Below, piece by piece: positions 35,401 to 44,298 of a stretch of DNA of 64,000 nucleotides (positions are counted from its first letter, which is position 1; each line of letters begins with the position of its first letter). Origin of the DNA: Myxococcus virescens (lineage in GTDB: Bacteria; Myxococcota; Myxococcia; Myxococcales; Myxococcaceae). Made by a program: the position numbers and the translations under genes. The stretch covers positions 62,001-126,000 of the forward strand of contig NZ_FNAJ01000011.1 in assembly GCF_900101905.1 (NCBI RefSeq), given 5' to 3'. The notes under the pieces were generated by a model. The model had not been told where the DNA came from. It did not search any database and saw nothing but the letters and a program-made list of their open reading frames with translations.

Positions 35401-37647
35401 TTACAGCGAGCGCAGGAACGCCAGCAGCGCGTTGCGGTCCGCGCTGTTCATGTTGGCGAAGTTGTTGCGCGCCGCCAGGCCCTCGCCGCCGTGCCAGAGG
35501 ATGGCCTCGGCCAGATTGCGAGCGCGGCCGTCGTGCAGGTAGGCCTCGCCGCCGCTGACGCCCGCGGTCAGGCCGATGCCCCAGAGCGGGGGCGTGCGCC
35601 ACTCCGCGCCGGTGGCCTGACCGTCCGGCAGGTTGTCCGCCAACCCCGCGCCCATGTCGTGCAGCAGCAGGTCCGTGTAGGGGCGGATCGTCTGGCCGCG
35701 CAGCTCCGCGTGCGGGTGGAACTCGCTGGTCGTCAGGGTGGCCACGTGGCACAGCGCGCAGCCCGCGTTGTTGAACAGCGTCTCACCGCGCAGCGCCGTG
35801 GCGTCGCTCAGGTCGCGGCGCGCCGGCACGCCTAGCAGGGAGATGTAGCGCGTGAGCTTGTCCAGCTCCGTGTTGTCCAGCTCGGTGCTGGTGCCGGTGC
35901 AACCCTGCTGCGACGGGCCGCAGTCCAGCGACGGGAACACGGAGGTGGTGACGCCGATGTCGCTGTTGAGGGCCTCGGCCACCTGGTGGCGGACCGTGGC
36001 GGTGCTGGCCTTCCAGCCGAAGCGGCCCAGGCGCGTCACGCCCGTCTGCGGGTCGCGCACCGGGTGCATGCGGCCGGAGATGCCGTCACCGTTGCTGTCG
36101 TTGGGGTCCGCCAGCGCGGCGATGGCCGACTCGGGGATGGCCTCCAGCAGGCCCATGCCCACCAGCTGCGGGGTGATGCGCGCCGAGTAGTTCGTGGGCG
36201 TGTTGTTGGTGAAGCCGTAGTTGGGCCGGCGCAGCTCGAACCGGGTGCCGTCCCCGTAGGTGCCGGAGCTGACGGTCCACCCGGTGATGCGGGCCTCGCC
36301 CTCGGGCGTGCCGCTGGTGCGGCGCGGCTGCAGCCGGTAGCCAAGGAACGGGTCGGCGGCGCCATTGGCCTGACCCACCTTCACCACGTAGCTCGTCAAC
36401 GTCGTGTTGTTGCCCGGAGGCAGGGCGCGGCCATTCTGCACGTGGCAGGCGACGCAGGACGGGGCGACGTAGTTTGGGCCCAGCTTGCCCTGGTGCTGCG
36501 TGAGCGCGGGGTTCCCCGGCTCGGAGTGGCTGCCATCACCGAAGTGCGTGTGGTGGATGCGGCGGCCTTCCACGAAGGGCTGCGCGCTGACCGGCGCCAG
36601 GTTGTTGGCCATCTGCAGGAAGCGGTTGTCGGGTTCGTTGGACTGCGGCGAGCTCAGCGTGGTGCGGCCACCGCTCCAGCCCGCCTGCGGCATGGGGATG
36701 GAGTCCCGGATGGAACCCGTGACGTCGAAGGGCACCACGCCGCCCGAGCCGACCATGTAGAGGTACGTGGTGGCGTAGTAGTTGAAACGGCCTTCCACCG
36801 GTTGACGAAGGAAGACGCCCACCTCCAGCTCCATTCGGTCGCCCACGCGGATGGCGCGGCCTTCCTTGGCGTTGAAGTTGACGCTGGACGTGAAGTGACG
36901 GTCGTTCACCGGGGTGAACTGGGCGTTGTGGAAGTACTCCGCCACGGTGCCGAGCCCGCGGAAGAAGGCGCGGAAGTCAGGGCGCTCGTAGGGATAGACG
37001 GTGTGCAGGTTCACCGTGATGCGGTTGCCGCCCTTGGCGACCTCGTCGACGATCTCGATGTAGTGCGTGCGCGCCTGGAAGTAGAGGGGCAGGTAGTGGT
37101 CGTACGCCTGGAACATGTCCTCGCGCGCGTGGCGATCCCGGACCCGGTCGCCCACGCGGGTGATGATGGCGGAGGCCGTCTCCTGGACCGTGGCGGGCTC
37201 CAGCGGCGTGGACGTGGTGTACAGCGGGACGATGGGGCCCATGGGGGGCGTGCCCGCGTCCGTGGGCGGCGGCGGCGTGCCCGCGTCCGTGCCTGCATCC
37301 GGCGGGGGCGGAGGCGGGTTCGTGTCGGAGTGCGTGTAGCGCGTCCACGCCGTGTCACGGGCGCAGTTGCAGGACACGTCCCAGTACGTGAAGGCGTAGT
37401 CGATGGTTTCGCCCGCGGACAGGCCGGTCACCGTGTACTGGTTCCGGCCGTTGACGATGCCCATTCGATAGTTGAGCTGCCCCTGATTGTTGCGGACGTA
37501 GTGGATGTCCGCCCAGGCGTTGGTGTCGACGTAGAAGACGGCGGACGAGCCCGACGGCGTGACTCCAAAGGTGGCTGCGAACGCGTCGCCCACCAAGAGG
37601 GTTGCGACCAGTACGACAACGGCCATTCCTGCTGCTCTGTTGTCCAT
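35401..37647 (-). CDS. Exported di-haem oxidoreductase with an N-terminal carbohydrate-binding-like domain
   Basis: The ATG at 37647 has GGAGAGG six bases upstream. The 748-residue protein has a signal peptide (MDNRAAGMAVVVLVATLLVG). A small beta domain at about 25-115 contains AWADIHYVRNNQGQLNYRM and YAFTYWDVSCNCARDTAWTR. A Pro/Asp/Gly linker follows, then a large C-terminal part with two c-type haem sites, CVACH (about 400) and CALCH (about 630). The latter part fits the di-haem oxidoreductase family (DHOR, cytochrome-c-peroxidase-like). The N-terminal domain looks like a CBM56-type beta-1,3-glucan-binding module, which would be an unusual partner. Substrate is unknown; cytochrome c maturation would be needed in the periplasm. 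Confidence 0.88.
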   Translation of the reverse strand: MDNRAAGMAVVVLVATLLVGDAFAATFGVTPSGSSAVFYVDTNAWADIHYVRNNQGQLNYRMGIVNGRNQYTVTGLSAGETIDYAFTYWDVSCNCARDTAWTRYTHSDTNPPPPPPDAGTDAGTPPPPTDAGTPPMGPIVPLYTTSTPLEPATVQETASAIITRVGDRVRDRHAREDMFQAYDHYLPLYFQARTHYIEIVDEVAKGGNRITVNLHTVYPYERPDFRAFFRGLGTVAEYFHNAQFTPVNDRHFTSSVNFNAKEGRAIRVGDRMELEVGVFLRQPVEGRFNYYATTYLYMVGSGGVVPFDVTGSIRDSIPMPQAGWSGGRTTLSSPQSNEPDNRFLQMANNLAPVSAQPFVEGRRIHHTHFGDGSHSEPGNPALTQHQGKLGPNYVAPSCVACHVQNGRALPPGNNTTLTSYVVKVGQANGAADPFLGYRLQPRRTSGTPEGEARITGWTVSSGTYGDGTRFELRRPNYGFTNNTPTNYSARITPQLVGMGLLEAIPESAIAALADPNDSNGDGISGRMHPVRDPQTGVTRLGRFGWKASTATVRHQVAEALNSDIGVTTSVFPSLDCGPSQQGCTGTSTELDNTELDKLTRYISLLGVPARRDLSDATALRGETLFNNAGCALCHVATLTTSEFHPHAELRGQTIRPYTDLLLHDMGAGLADNLPDGQATGAEWRTPPLWGIGLTAGVSGGEAYLHDGRARNLAEAILWHGGEGLAARNNFANMNSADRNALLAFLRSL

Positions 37648-37893
37648 CGTTGTCCTCTCCAAGCGAACCACTCCGGGCGCGGATTGGGGAGATTCTCCAT
37701 CGTCCGAAGGAAGTCCGATTCTGAGGCACGAGAGCGCGAATTCCTATGGAGTTCGTTAATTCGTACTAATCCTGTCGGGTCCGAGACGGAGTCTGGCAGG
37801 GCCTTCCTCGGTTGACGCGATGGGCCCGTTGTGGCGCGACGCGGAGCGTCGTGGATGGCGGAATCCGTTGCTCCTTCGCTGCGGGCATGGTGG

Positions 37894-38694
37894 ATGCGAG
37901 GCAGGAGGGTGACCCTGGTACCGCTGGCGGTGACGACGAGCACGAAGGTGGACGCGGCGCTGGTGCGCGAGGCGCGGGCCGTGGCGGCGCGGTGGGGTGT
38001 GCCCTTCCTGGCTCGGCGCGCGAAGGAGAGCGTGGCGCCGTGGCTGGGGACGAAGGCGGCGGCGCTCTTGGTGGTGGGCGGTGACGGCGTGACGCTGTGG
38101 GACGCGGAGGGGTCGTTCGGGTTCCACGCGGGCATGGCGCACCTGCGGCGGATGCGGCTGCGGGCGGGGGAGCCGGATGCCTTCGTTCGGGTGGCGGAGC
38201 TTCGCGCCGGGGACTCGGTGCTGGACTGCACGCTGGGGCTGGCGCAGGACGCGATGGTGGCGTCGCTGGCGGTGGGGCCCTCGGGGCGCGTGGTGGGGCT
38301 GGAGCGGAGCCTGGCGCTGGGGGTGGTGGCGGGGGAGGGGCTGCGGCGCTATGCGCTGGGCGAGGACTCAGGGCCCATCGAAGTGGTGCACGCGGATGCG
38401 CGCGAGTACCTGAAGACGTTGCCGTCGCGCGCGTTCGACGTTGTCTTCTTCGATCCGATGTTCGCGAAGCCGCGCAAGTCACAGCCGGCGTTCGACATGC
38501 TGCGCCGCTTCGCGGAGCACGCGCCGCTGACGCAGGCGACGCTGGAGGAAGCCCGGCGCGTGGCGCGGCGGTGGGTGGTGGTGAAGGGCGCGAAGTACAC
38601 GGACGACCTTCGCAAGCTGGGCCTGGAGGACGAGCCCGGCTCGCGCTTCACCGACGTCATCTGGGGCCGCGTGGGGCCCTCCGTCGAGCCGTGA
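37894..38694 (+). CDS. SAM-dependent methyltransferase, RsmJ-like
   Basis: A Rossmann methyltransferase core has motif I VLDCTLGLAQDAMVAS, motif II VVGLERS, and the catalytic-loop motif FDVVFFDPMF. D-P-M-F/Y is typical of RsmJ, which methylates a guanine (m2G) in 16S rRNA. The N-terminal 60 residues are basic and less conserved-looking. The start is uncertain: the open frame begins at 37831, an ATG at 37855 is possible, and 37894 is used here; GTG codons at 37909 and 37929 follow an AGGAGG at 37903. It stands between a minus-strand di-haem protein and a Uma2 gene and is probably monocistronic. Confidence 0.8.
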   Translation: MRGRRVTLVPLAVTTSTKVDAALVREARAVAARWGVPFLARRAKESVAPWLGTKAAALLVVGGDGVTLWDAEGSFGFHAGMAHLRRMRLRAGEPDAFVRVAELRAGDSVLDCTLGLAQDAMVASLAVGPSGRVVGLERSLALGVVAGEGLRRYALGEDSGPIEVVHADAREYLKTLPSRAFDVVFFDPMFAKPRKSQPAFDMLRRFAEHAPLTQATLEEARRVARRWVVVKGAKYTDDLRKLGLEDEPGSRFTDVIWGRVGPSVEP

Positions 38695-38703
38695 GGGCCG
38701 TTA

Positions 38704-39300
38704 TCACGGCTGCGCGGTGGTGCCTCCCATTCGCGGCGTCCACAACAGGCCCAGGTCCAAGGGGAGGACCTCGAACGGCTCCGCGTTCACGGTGACGTTC
38801 CCCGTGAACAACTGGCTCCGGACCCAGCTCGTGGTCCCACGCCGGTAGACCTCCAGGGACTGGCGCACGGGGTCGATGAGCCACATGCTCGCAACGCCTT
38901 CGCGGAAGTACAGCGGCATCTTTCGGACCCGGTCCAGGCTTCGCGTGGAGGGGGACAGGACTTCGCACAGCCAATCTGGCGCAGTGCTGATCCAGGGCAG
39001 CTCGGGGTCTGGGGGCTCTGGCAGCCTCTCGCGGCGCCACCCGGCCATGTCGGGCACCACCACATCGCGAGCCAGATGGAGTTCAGGTTCCACCAGGAAC
39101 CACCAGCTCCCAGGCCCCTCATGTGAGAGTTCGAAGGCATGCGCGAGGAGGCTCGTCAGCCGGGCGGCAGCGCGCAGGTGCCCGTAGGCGGGCCTGGGCG
39201 AGGCGTACAGCGAGTCATCGACGATTTCTCCGACCCAGCCGACCGGAAGCTGCTCGATGTCCTCGTAGGTCGCTGGTTTCCGATTCTTGCCCCTGCTCAT
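38704..39300 (-). CDS. Uma2-family (DUF820) endonuclease-like protein
   Basis: The 198-residue protein matches the Uma2 layout: YEDIEQLPVGWVGEIVDDSL at the start, VVVPDMAGWRRERL in the middle, and DWLCEVLSPSTRSLDRVRKM followed by YFREGVASMWLIDP. The last segments form the PD-(D/E)xK-like core with D, E and later K/R. Function of Uma2 proteins is not established; they are scattered, often multi-copy, and common in cyanobacteria and myxobacteria. The ATG at 39300 has GAGG about seven bases upstream. A strongly structured 61-bp inverted repeat lies 20 bp before it. Confidence 0.88.
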   Translation of the reverse strand: MSRGKNRKPATYEDIEQLPVGWVGEIVDDSLYASPRPAYGHLRAAARLTSLLAHAFELSHEGPGSWWFLVEPELHLARDVVVPDMAGWRRERLPEPPDPELPWISTAPDWLCEVLSPSTRSLDRVRKMPLYFREGVASMWLIDPVRQSLEVYRRGTTSWVRSQLFTGNVTVNAEPFEVLPLDLGLLWTPRMGGTTAQP

Positions 39301-39320
39301 GCCCACACCTCGCCGTGAAT

Positions 39321-39381
39321 GGAACCTGTGAGGTCCTCAAGGTAGCACCCGACCTCCAGGGGTGACTACCTGACAGGTTCC
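39321..39381. repeat. Nested inverted repeat with pseudoknot potential
   Basis: Outer arms GGAACCTGT (39321-39329) and ACAGGTTCC (39373-39381) match perfectly. Inside, GGTAGCACCC (39341-39350) pairs with GGGTGACTACC (39360-39370) with one bulge, leaving the 9-nt loop GACCTCCAG. That loop is complementary to GAGGTC at 39330-39335, which also forms a short palindrome GAGGTCCTC. It sits between the HAD gene stop (39417) and the Uma2 start (39300), on the leader side of Uma2. Confidence 0.6.
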
Positions 39382-39416
39382 CATCCTACGGGAGGGTCTG
39401 ACACGTCGTATGAGGC

Positions 39417-41126
39417 CTACTCGTTCCCTGCGCCCTTCGGAGGGCCTTCGCTGCCCATCGGGGACAGCCGGGCGGACAGGGCTCCGGCCTGCTCGTGGGC
39501 CATCTTGTCCCGCGGTGAGCGGTAGTACTGCATGGGCGAATGGTGCAGGAAGTTCGACACCCGGCTCGTGTACAGACAGGCGTACTGCTCCACCTGGTAG
39601 CCAAAGCGGCTGTTCTCGTTGCCTTCCTTGAAGAGCAGGCCCCAGTACGGATTGAAGCCTTCCTCCACGTCCTGCTCGAGCGTGTCCGCGACCTCGTTGG
39701 CCTCTTTCAAGGCCCGCCGCATCCGGTCCAGCTCCGCCTTCGTCTGCTTGCGGAGTTCCTCCACGCCCAGCCGCTCGTCCGGTGCCAGCTGTTCTCGCTC
39801 CAGCCGCCGATCCAGGATGTTGAGCAGCGTCTTGTGGTGGTTCACCTCGTCGTCCAGGCGCTCGCGGAGCACCTCCACCTGCGACAGCGTTCCAATCTCC
39901 TCCTGCCGCGTCGCCGTGTACGTGATTTCGTCCTCAATCTCCTGGACCACCATGCACGTGCGCCACAGCGACGACTTCTTCGACTTCAGGATGTCGCCGT
40001 AGATGTGGTCGCCCACGTACAGGATGTTCTCGCCCCGGAAGCCCGTCAGCTCCTCGAAGCGCGCCAGGTTGCCGCCCGAGTACACCTTGCCGCGCTCCAG
40101 CGAAGTGGCCTCGCCCACCACGCGGCCCTCCTCCGTGGAGGCATCCAGCTCCAGGAAGGGGTGCGAGTCGGTGAAGAAGCCCGGCTTGCCCGCCGACGTC
40201 ACCACCACGTCGAAGTAGTTCCTCCAGCTCGGGTACTCCGCGAGCTGCCCGTCCAGGAGGTACTTCATCACCGCGTCCGTGTAGTCCCACGCGGAGTTCG
40301 TCAGCAGGAACAGCCGCTTCCCACCCGAGCGCAGCTTGTGCAACGCCGGCCCCAGCTCCGGGTCCAGGAACACGTAGCGCGCCAGGTCCTTGCGCACCTC
40401 GCGCTTGAGCGAGTTGTCCCGGTGCACCGTGTCGATGGCCTCCCGGATGTCGTCGTACAGCTTGCCGTACTGGACCGTGTGCCCCAGCGACTCCAGCAAC
40501 TCGATGATGCCCGCGAACAGGCACGTCTCCGGCAGCGCGAACAACGTGTCGTTCCACGCGAACTGCGGGTTGCGCAGCCGCACGCGCTTGTTCCGGTACA
40601 GCTCGCGCGAGATCTCGCGCTTCAGCGGGCGCAGCCCGTGGTACGCGCGGCCCACGTGGCCGAAGCGGTCCATCTTCAGGATGTTGCCGTTGACGCGGTC
40701 CACCGCCAGCCCGCGCATCACGAAGTGATGGTCGTACAGCAGCCCGCCCACCACCGGCGGATAGCCGTACTCACTCACCAGCTTCGCCAGCGTCATGTCG
40801 AACGACAGCTGCTCCAGCCGGCGCATGTGATAGATGGCCAACGTGTAATCCATGTCGAAGCCGAACAGCTCGACACTGGCCATGCGCAGGTTGCGGTTGA
40901 CGAAGATGTCCCGCGCCCGCTGCACCACCACCCGGCGCTCGCGGGGGGACGTGAGCAGCCGCGTGAGCTCCTCGTCGGCGAGCAGACCATCGGCTCGCTG
41001 CGCGGCGTCCTCGGCGCGGGCTCGATTGAGGGGAGAACGGAAGCTCCCGTGAAGCGGGTCCGACGCGGGCCCACCCGGGATGGGACGGAACGGGGAAAGT
41101 GATGGTGCCAAGGGACTCAGACACAT
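39417..41126 (-). CDS. HAD-IG family 5'-nucleotidase
   Basis: The 569-residue protein has the HAD nucleophile motif [17 protein letters not shown] near residue 90, with the family's preceding IFVNRNLRM. Motif II is [13 protein letters not shown], and the acidic motif is [13 protein letters not shown]. The C-terminal 150 residues are largely coiled coil ([29 protein letters not shown]), followed by [20 protein letters not shown], a region typical of this nucleotidase group (cN-II/HAD-IG). It should dephosphorylate purine nucleotides such as IMP/GMP. The start at 41126 is uncertain because no ribosome site is visible. It is divergent from the zinc-ribbon/pseudokinase operon. Confidence 0.9.
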   Translation of the reverse strand: MCLSPLAPSLSPFRPIPGGPASDPLHGSFRSPLNRARAEDAAQRADGLLADEELTRLLTSPRERRVVVQRARDIFVNRNLRMASVELFGFDMDYTLAIYHMRRLEQLSFDMTLAKLVSEYGYPPVVGGLLYDHHFVMRGLAVDRVNGNILKMDRFGHVGRAYHGLRPLKREISRELYRNKRVRLRNPQFAWNDTLFALPETCLFAGIIELLESLGHTVQYGKLYDDIREAIDTVHRDNSLKREVRKDLARYVFLDPELGPALHKLRSGGKRLFLLTNSAWDYTDAVMKYLLDGQLAEYPSWRNYFDVVVTSAGKPGFFTDSHPFLELDASTEEGRVVGEATSLERGKVYSGGNLARFEELTGFRGENILYVGDHIYGDILKSKKSSLWRTCMVVQEIEDEITYTATRQEEIGTLSQVEVLRERLDDEVNHHKTLLNILDRRLEREQLAPDERLGVEELRKQTKAELDRMRRALKEANEVADTLEQDVEEGFNPYWGLLFKEGNENSRFGYQVEQYACLYTSRVSNFLHHSPMQYYRSPRDKMAHEQAGALSARLSPMGSEGPPKGAGNE

Positions 41127-41198
41127 AACACGCGTGTGGGTGGCCCGGCTCTTACCTTGCGGGGTTTGGAGCCGGCATGGCACGCTTCGGGGTCTGCG

Positions 41199-41510
41199 AT
41201 GCGCTCGCCCACCCGACGACAGCCCTCGGAGGCCCCCGAGGCGGTTCAAGCTCGCCTGTCCGCCCGGATCGCCGCGCTCGAAGATCGGGTTCGCCGCCTG
41301 GAGGCCCGGTTGCGTCTGAAAGTCGCCGCCACCGAGCCCGCCGCGCGAAGAACCGCCCAGCGTGCGGCCGAGCGTCCGGCCCGGGCCCGTCCCCGCTGCC
41401 CGGGGTGCACGCTGGAGCTGCCGCGTGGCCGCCGCGGTGAGTCGTGCGTGTGGTGTGGTTTCGTCTTTTCCGCCGTCATGCGGCGACGTCCGGCGCGAAA
41501 GAAGCGATGA
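41199..41510 (+). CDS. Coiled-coil zinc-ribbon protein
   Basis: The 103-residue product has an N-terminal coiled coil (VQARLSARIAALEDRVRRLEAR), an Ala/Arg-rich middle, a C-terminal CPGC...CVWC pair that looks like a zinc knuckle, and a basic end (MRRRPARKKR). The ATG at 41199 is used; earlier in-frame starts read into the promoter of the divergent HAD gene. Its stop overlaps the start of the pseudokinase gene (ATGA), so the two are made together. No function is known; a DNA- or protein-binding partner of the pseudokinase is a possibility. Confidence 0.6.
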   Translation: MRSPTRRQPSEAPEAVQARLSARIAALEDRVRRLEARLRLKVAATEPAARRTAQRAAERPARARPRCPGCTLELPRGRRGESCVWCGFVFSAVMRRRPARKKR

Positions 41511-43603
41511 CCGCCACGTACCGGCTGACGGGCAAGGTGGAAGGCGGGGAGCTGGCCGAGCTGTATCAGGGCATCGAGCTTCCCGGCATCCCCGTGGTGG
41601 TGAAGCTCTTCCACCCCAGGACGTCCGATCCGGCCTACGCCCATGACCTGGCGGAGACGACGCGGCTGCTCCAGCCCGTGCGGCACCCGGGCATCCTCCA
41701 CGTCGTGGACCTGGGCGTCATCCGCCAGCGCCTGGCCGTGGTCCGCGAGGACGTGGACGGCTTCACCCTGGGCACCGCGCTCCAGCGCCTGCACTCCAAG
41801 GACGTGGTGCTGCCGCCCACCGTGGCGCTCCACATCATCATCCAGCTCCTGGAGGCCCTGCATCAGGCGCACGAGGCGGGCGTGGTGCACGGCGCCATCA
41901 CCCCGGGCAACGTGGTGCTGTCGCATGACGGCCTGCCCGCGGTGTGCGACTTCGGCGCGCTGCGCGCCCTCATGGCCGTGCCCCAGCTGCGCAAGTCGTT
42001 TGGCCACCGGGGCCGCGGCACGTACCGCGCGCCGGAGGTCACGCGGGGCGAGCCGCACTCCGCGCAGTCGGACATCTACTCGCTCGGCGCCATCGCCTAC
42101 GAGCTGCTCACCCAGCGTGAGCCCGTGGTGCCCGGCAGCGGCGGGGTGTCCACGCGGCGCAGCGAGGCGTTGCCGCCGCCCAGCCGCGTGGACCGGCGCA
42201 TCAATTCACGGTTGGACCCGATCATCCTCCGCGCACTGGAGCCTACGCCCCAGCGCCGCTTCCGCTCCTGTGGCGAGTTCGCCACGTCGCTTCGCAATCA
42301 GCTCACGGCCAGCGGCGGCATGCCCTCGGCGGACGACGTCCGCCGCTTCGTGCGGGAGCTGTTCCCCAACGAGATGAGCCTCGTCAGCTCGGGGCCCCCG
42401 CCGTTCAAGGAGCCCTTCACGCTGGAGCCCATCTCCGGCGCGGAGATGGACGACCTGCGCGCGGAGGAGCTCGAGAAGTCCGTGGTTCAGCGAGCCCCAT
42501 ACAGCCGCGCGCTGACCGAGGACGAGGCCAACGCGGAGACGCAGCAGGCCTCCGAGCCCGCGTTCGAGGAGTACCGCCCGGAGTTGTACGAGCGGGACGT
42601 GGCGGACGTGGCCACGCGGGTGCGGGCACCCTCGCGCGCGTCCGCCTCCGACTCCACCTCCGCGCCAGGAGAGGACACCGGGCCCGCTCCCGCCGGACCG
42701 CTGGAGCAGGGGTGGGAAGCGCCGCCCGGCGCGGCTCCGCCGAAGCCTCGCCGCCAGCAGTCGTCGGTGGGGGGAGGGAGCGGCCACACCCGCATCGGGA
42801 GAAACCCGCGCCTCAAGGTCGTGGAGGACTTCTCCGCGCCCGAGCCGTCCGCGGATGACGAGGGCTCGGTCTCCGTCTCCGCGCCAGGTCGCCGCGGCGC
42901 CCGGATCCGCCGCGCCCCCGTGGAGGCCAAGGGGCCCAAGACGATTCCGGACGTGTTGCCCGCGGTGCAGCCAGCCTCGGCGCGAGCGCGTGACGACATC
43001 GCGATGCCGCCGTCCGATCCGGCGTTGCCTTCGACGTCCGACGTGCACCGGCGCCTGGTGAGCGCGGAGCAGCGGTTGTCCGTGGCCCAGCACCGATATG
43101 GACGCCGGTTGGGCATCGCGGCGGCCATCGCCGGGGTGGGGTTGGTCACCTTCCTGGTGGCCGCGTGGCAGCTCGGTGGTGATTCCGCACCCGCGCCGGA
43201 GGAGGCCCCGCGGGAGGCGCAGGTCGAGGCCACCCCCGTGGGCCCACCGCCCGCCATGCCCATCGCGCCGCCGTCGCCGCCGGTGCCGGCGCGTCCGCCG
43301 CCGCCCGCTCCAGAAGCCGCGTCGCGAGGGGGCGAGGAGGATGCGGCCCCCGAGCCGAAGCCTCCCCCGAAGTCTCAGCGCGCGTATGTCACCATCACCA
43401 CCAATGTGCCGGCGAGCGTCTACGTCGACGGCACGCGGCTGAGCCGTCGTACGCCCCTCAACCGATACCCCGTCAAGGCGGGCACCCGGCGCATCAAGCT
43501 GGTGTCCGTCGCCACCGGTGAGCCCAAGGAGCTGGACCTGCGCATCAAGCGGGGGCAGCACCTCAAGGTCCTGGTGGACTCGTTCACGTCTCCGAGGCGG
43601 TGA
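41507..43603 (+). CDS. Predicted Ser/Thr pseudokinase with membrane helix and PEGA domain
   Basis: The 698-residue protein has a kinase fold at about 5-270: VVVKLF lysine, CDFGALRAL (DFG kept) and TYRAPEVTRGEPH with SDIYSLGAIAYELL. The catalytic loop reads VVHGAITPGN near residue 127 instead of HRDxKPxN, so both the catalytic Asp and the following Lys are missing. A long Pro/Ala/Glu-rich linker follows, one membrane helix near 536 (AAIAGVGLVTFLVAAW), then a PEGA domain at about 626-690 (TTNVPASVYVDGTRL). It is probably inactive and may act as a scaffold or sensor. It is coupled to the zinc-ribbon gene upstream and two bases from the response-regulator start codon. Confidence 0.9.
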   Translation: MTATYRLTGKVEGGELAELYQGIELPGIPVVVKLFHPRTSDPAYAHDLAETTRLLQPVRHPGILHVVDLGVIRQRLAVVREDVDGFTLGTALQRLHSKDVVLPPTVALHIIIQLLEALHQAHEAGVVHGAITPGNVVLSHDGLPAVCDFGALRALMAVPQLRKSFGHRGRGTYRAPEVTRGEPHSAQSDIYSLGAIAYELLTQREPVVPGSGGVSTRRSEALPPPSRVDRRINSRLDPIILRALEPTPQRRFRSCGEFATSLRNQLTASGGMPSADDVRRFVRELFPNEMSLVSSGPPPFKEPFTLEPISGAEMDDLRAEELEKSVVQRAPYSRALTEDEANAETQQASEPAFEEYRPELYERDVADVATRVRAPSRASASDSTSAPGEDTGPAPAGPLEQGWEAPPGAAPPKPRRQQSSVGGGSGHTRIGRNPRLKVVEDFSAPEPSADDEGSVSVSAPGRRGARIRRAPVEAKGPKTIPDVLPAVQPASARARDDIAMPPSDPALPSTSDVHRRLVSAEQRLSVAQHRYGRRLGIAAAIAGVGLVTFLVAAWQLGGDSAPAPEEAPREAQVEATPVGPPPAMPIAPPSPPVPARPPPPAPEAASRGGEEDAAPEPKPPPKSQRAYVTITTNVPASVYVDGTRLSRRTPLNRYPVKAGTRRIKLVSVATGEPKELDLRIKRGQHLKVLVDSFTSPRR

Positions 43604-43605
43604 CC

Positions 43606-44271
43606 ATGGACCCGACCCGCATCTTCGTCGTCGAGGATCAACCCCAGCTCCTGAAGAATCTGGTGAAGGTGCTGGCCACCTTCCCCGAACTGGAGGTGGT
43701 CGGTACTTCCCAGGAAGGGGAGGCCGCGGTGGAGGACATCGTCCAACTCCGCCCCCAGCTCGTCCTCCTGGACCTGGAGTTGCCCGGCATCAACGGCATC
43801 CAGGTGACCCAGCGGGTGAAGCGCCGCGCCCCGGAGGTGGAGATCCTCATCCTCACGTCCTTCGACGACGAGACGAAGGTGTATGAGGCCATCCAGGCCG
43901 GGGCCTCCGGCTACCTGGTGAAGCGGGTGGGACCGGAGAAGATCCGCTCCGGCATCCAGGAGGTGATGGAGGGCGGGACCGTCTTGGAGCCCATCATCGC
44001 CAAGCGCTTCTGGAACTACTTTCAGTCCGTTCAGGCGAAGTCCACCCAGGCGGAGAAGAAGCCGGAGAACCCCTGGTCGCTCACGCCGCTGGAGTTCGAG
44101 GTGCTGCGCTACGTGGCCAAGGGCCTGTCCAACGCCGAGGTGGGGCACGTGATGACGCTGGAGCGGCGGACGGTGCGCACGCACCTGTCGCATATCTACC
44201 GGAAGATGGGCGTCAACTCTCACGTGGAGGCCGTGGTGATGGCCTTGCGTGCGGGTGTCGTGGATCTATAG
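43606..44271 (+). CDS. NarL/FixJ-type response regulator
   Basis: The receiver domain at about 1-120 has the acidic pocket IFVVEDQ, phospho-acceptor LVLLDLELPG (Asp about 53), Thr in ILTSFDD and Lys in YLVKRVG. The LuxR-type helix-turn-helix at about 150-215 reads LTPLEFEVLRYVAKGLSNAEVGHVMTLERRTVRTHLSHIYRKMGV. The 221-residue size fits. The ATG two bases after the pseudokinase stop is chosen over an in-frame GTG overlapping that stop. No histidine kinase is next to it; the pseudokinase is the only signalling partner in the operon. The downstream M16 gene begins 27 bp later. Confidence 0.93.
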   Translation: MDPTRIFVVEDQPQLLKNLVKVLATFPELEVVGTSQEGEAAVEDIVQLRPQLVLLDLELPGINGIQVTQRVKRRAPEVEILILTSFDDETKVYEAIQAGASGYLVKRVGPEKIRSGIQEVMEGGTVLEPIIAKRFWNYFQSVQAKSTQAEKKPENPWSLTPLEFEVLRYVAKGLSNAEVGHVMTLERRTVRTHLSHIYRKMGVNSHVEAVVMALRAGVVDL

Positions 44272-44298
44272 CCACGCTCTGGTTAGGTTCGGGGTCCT

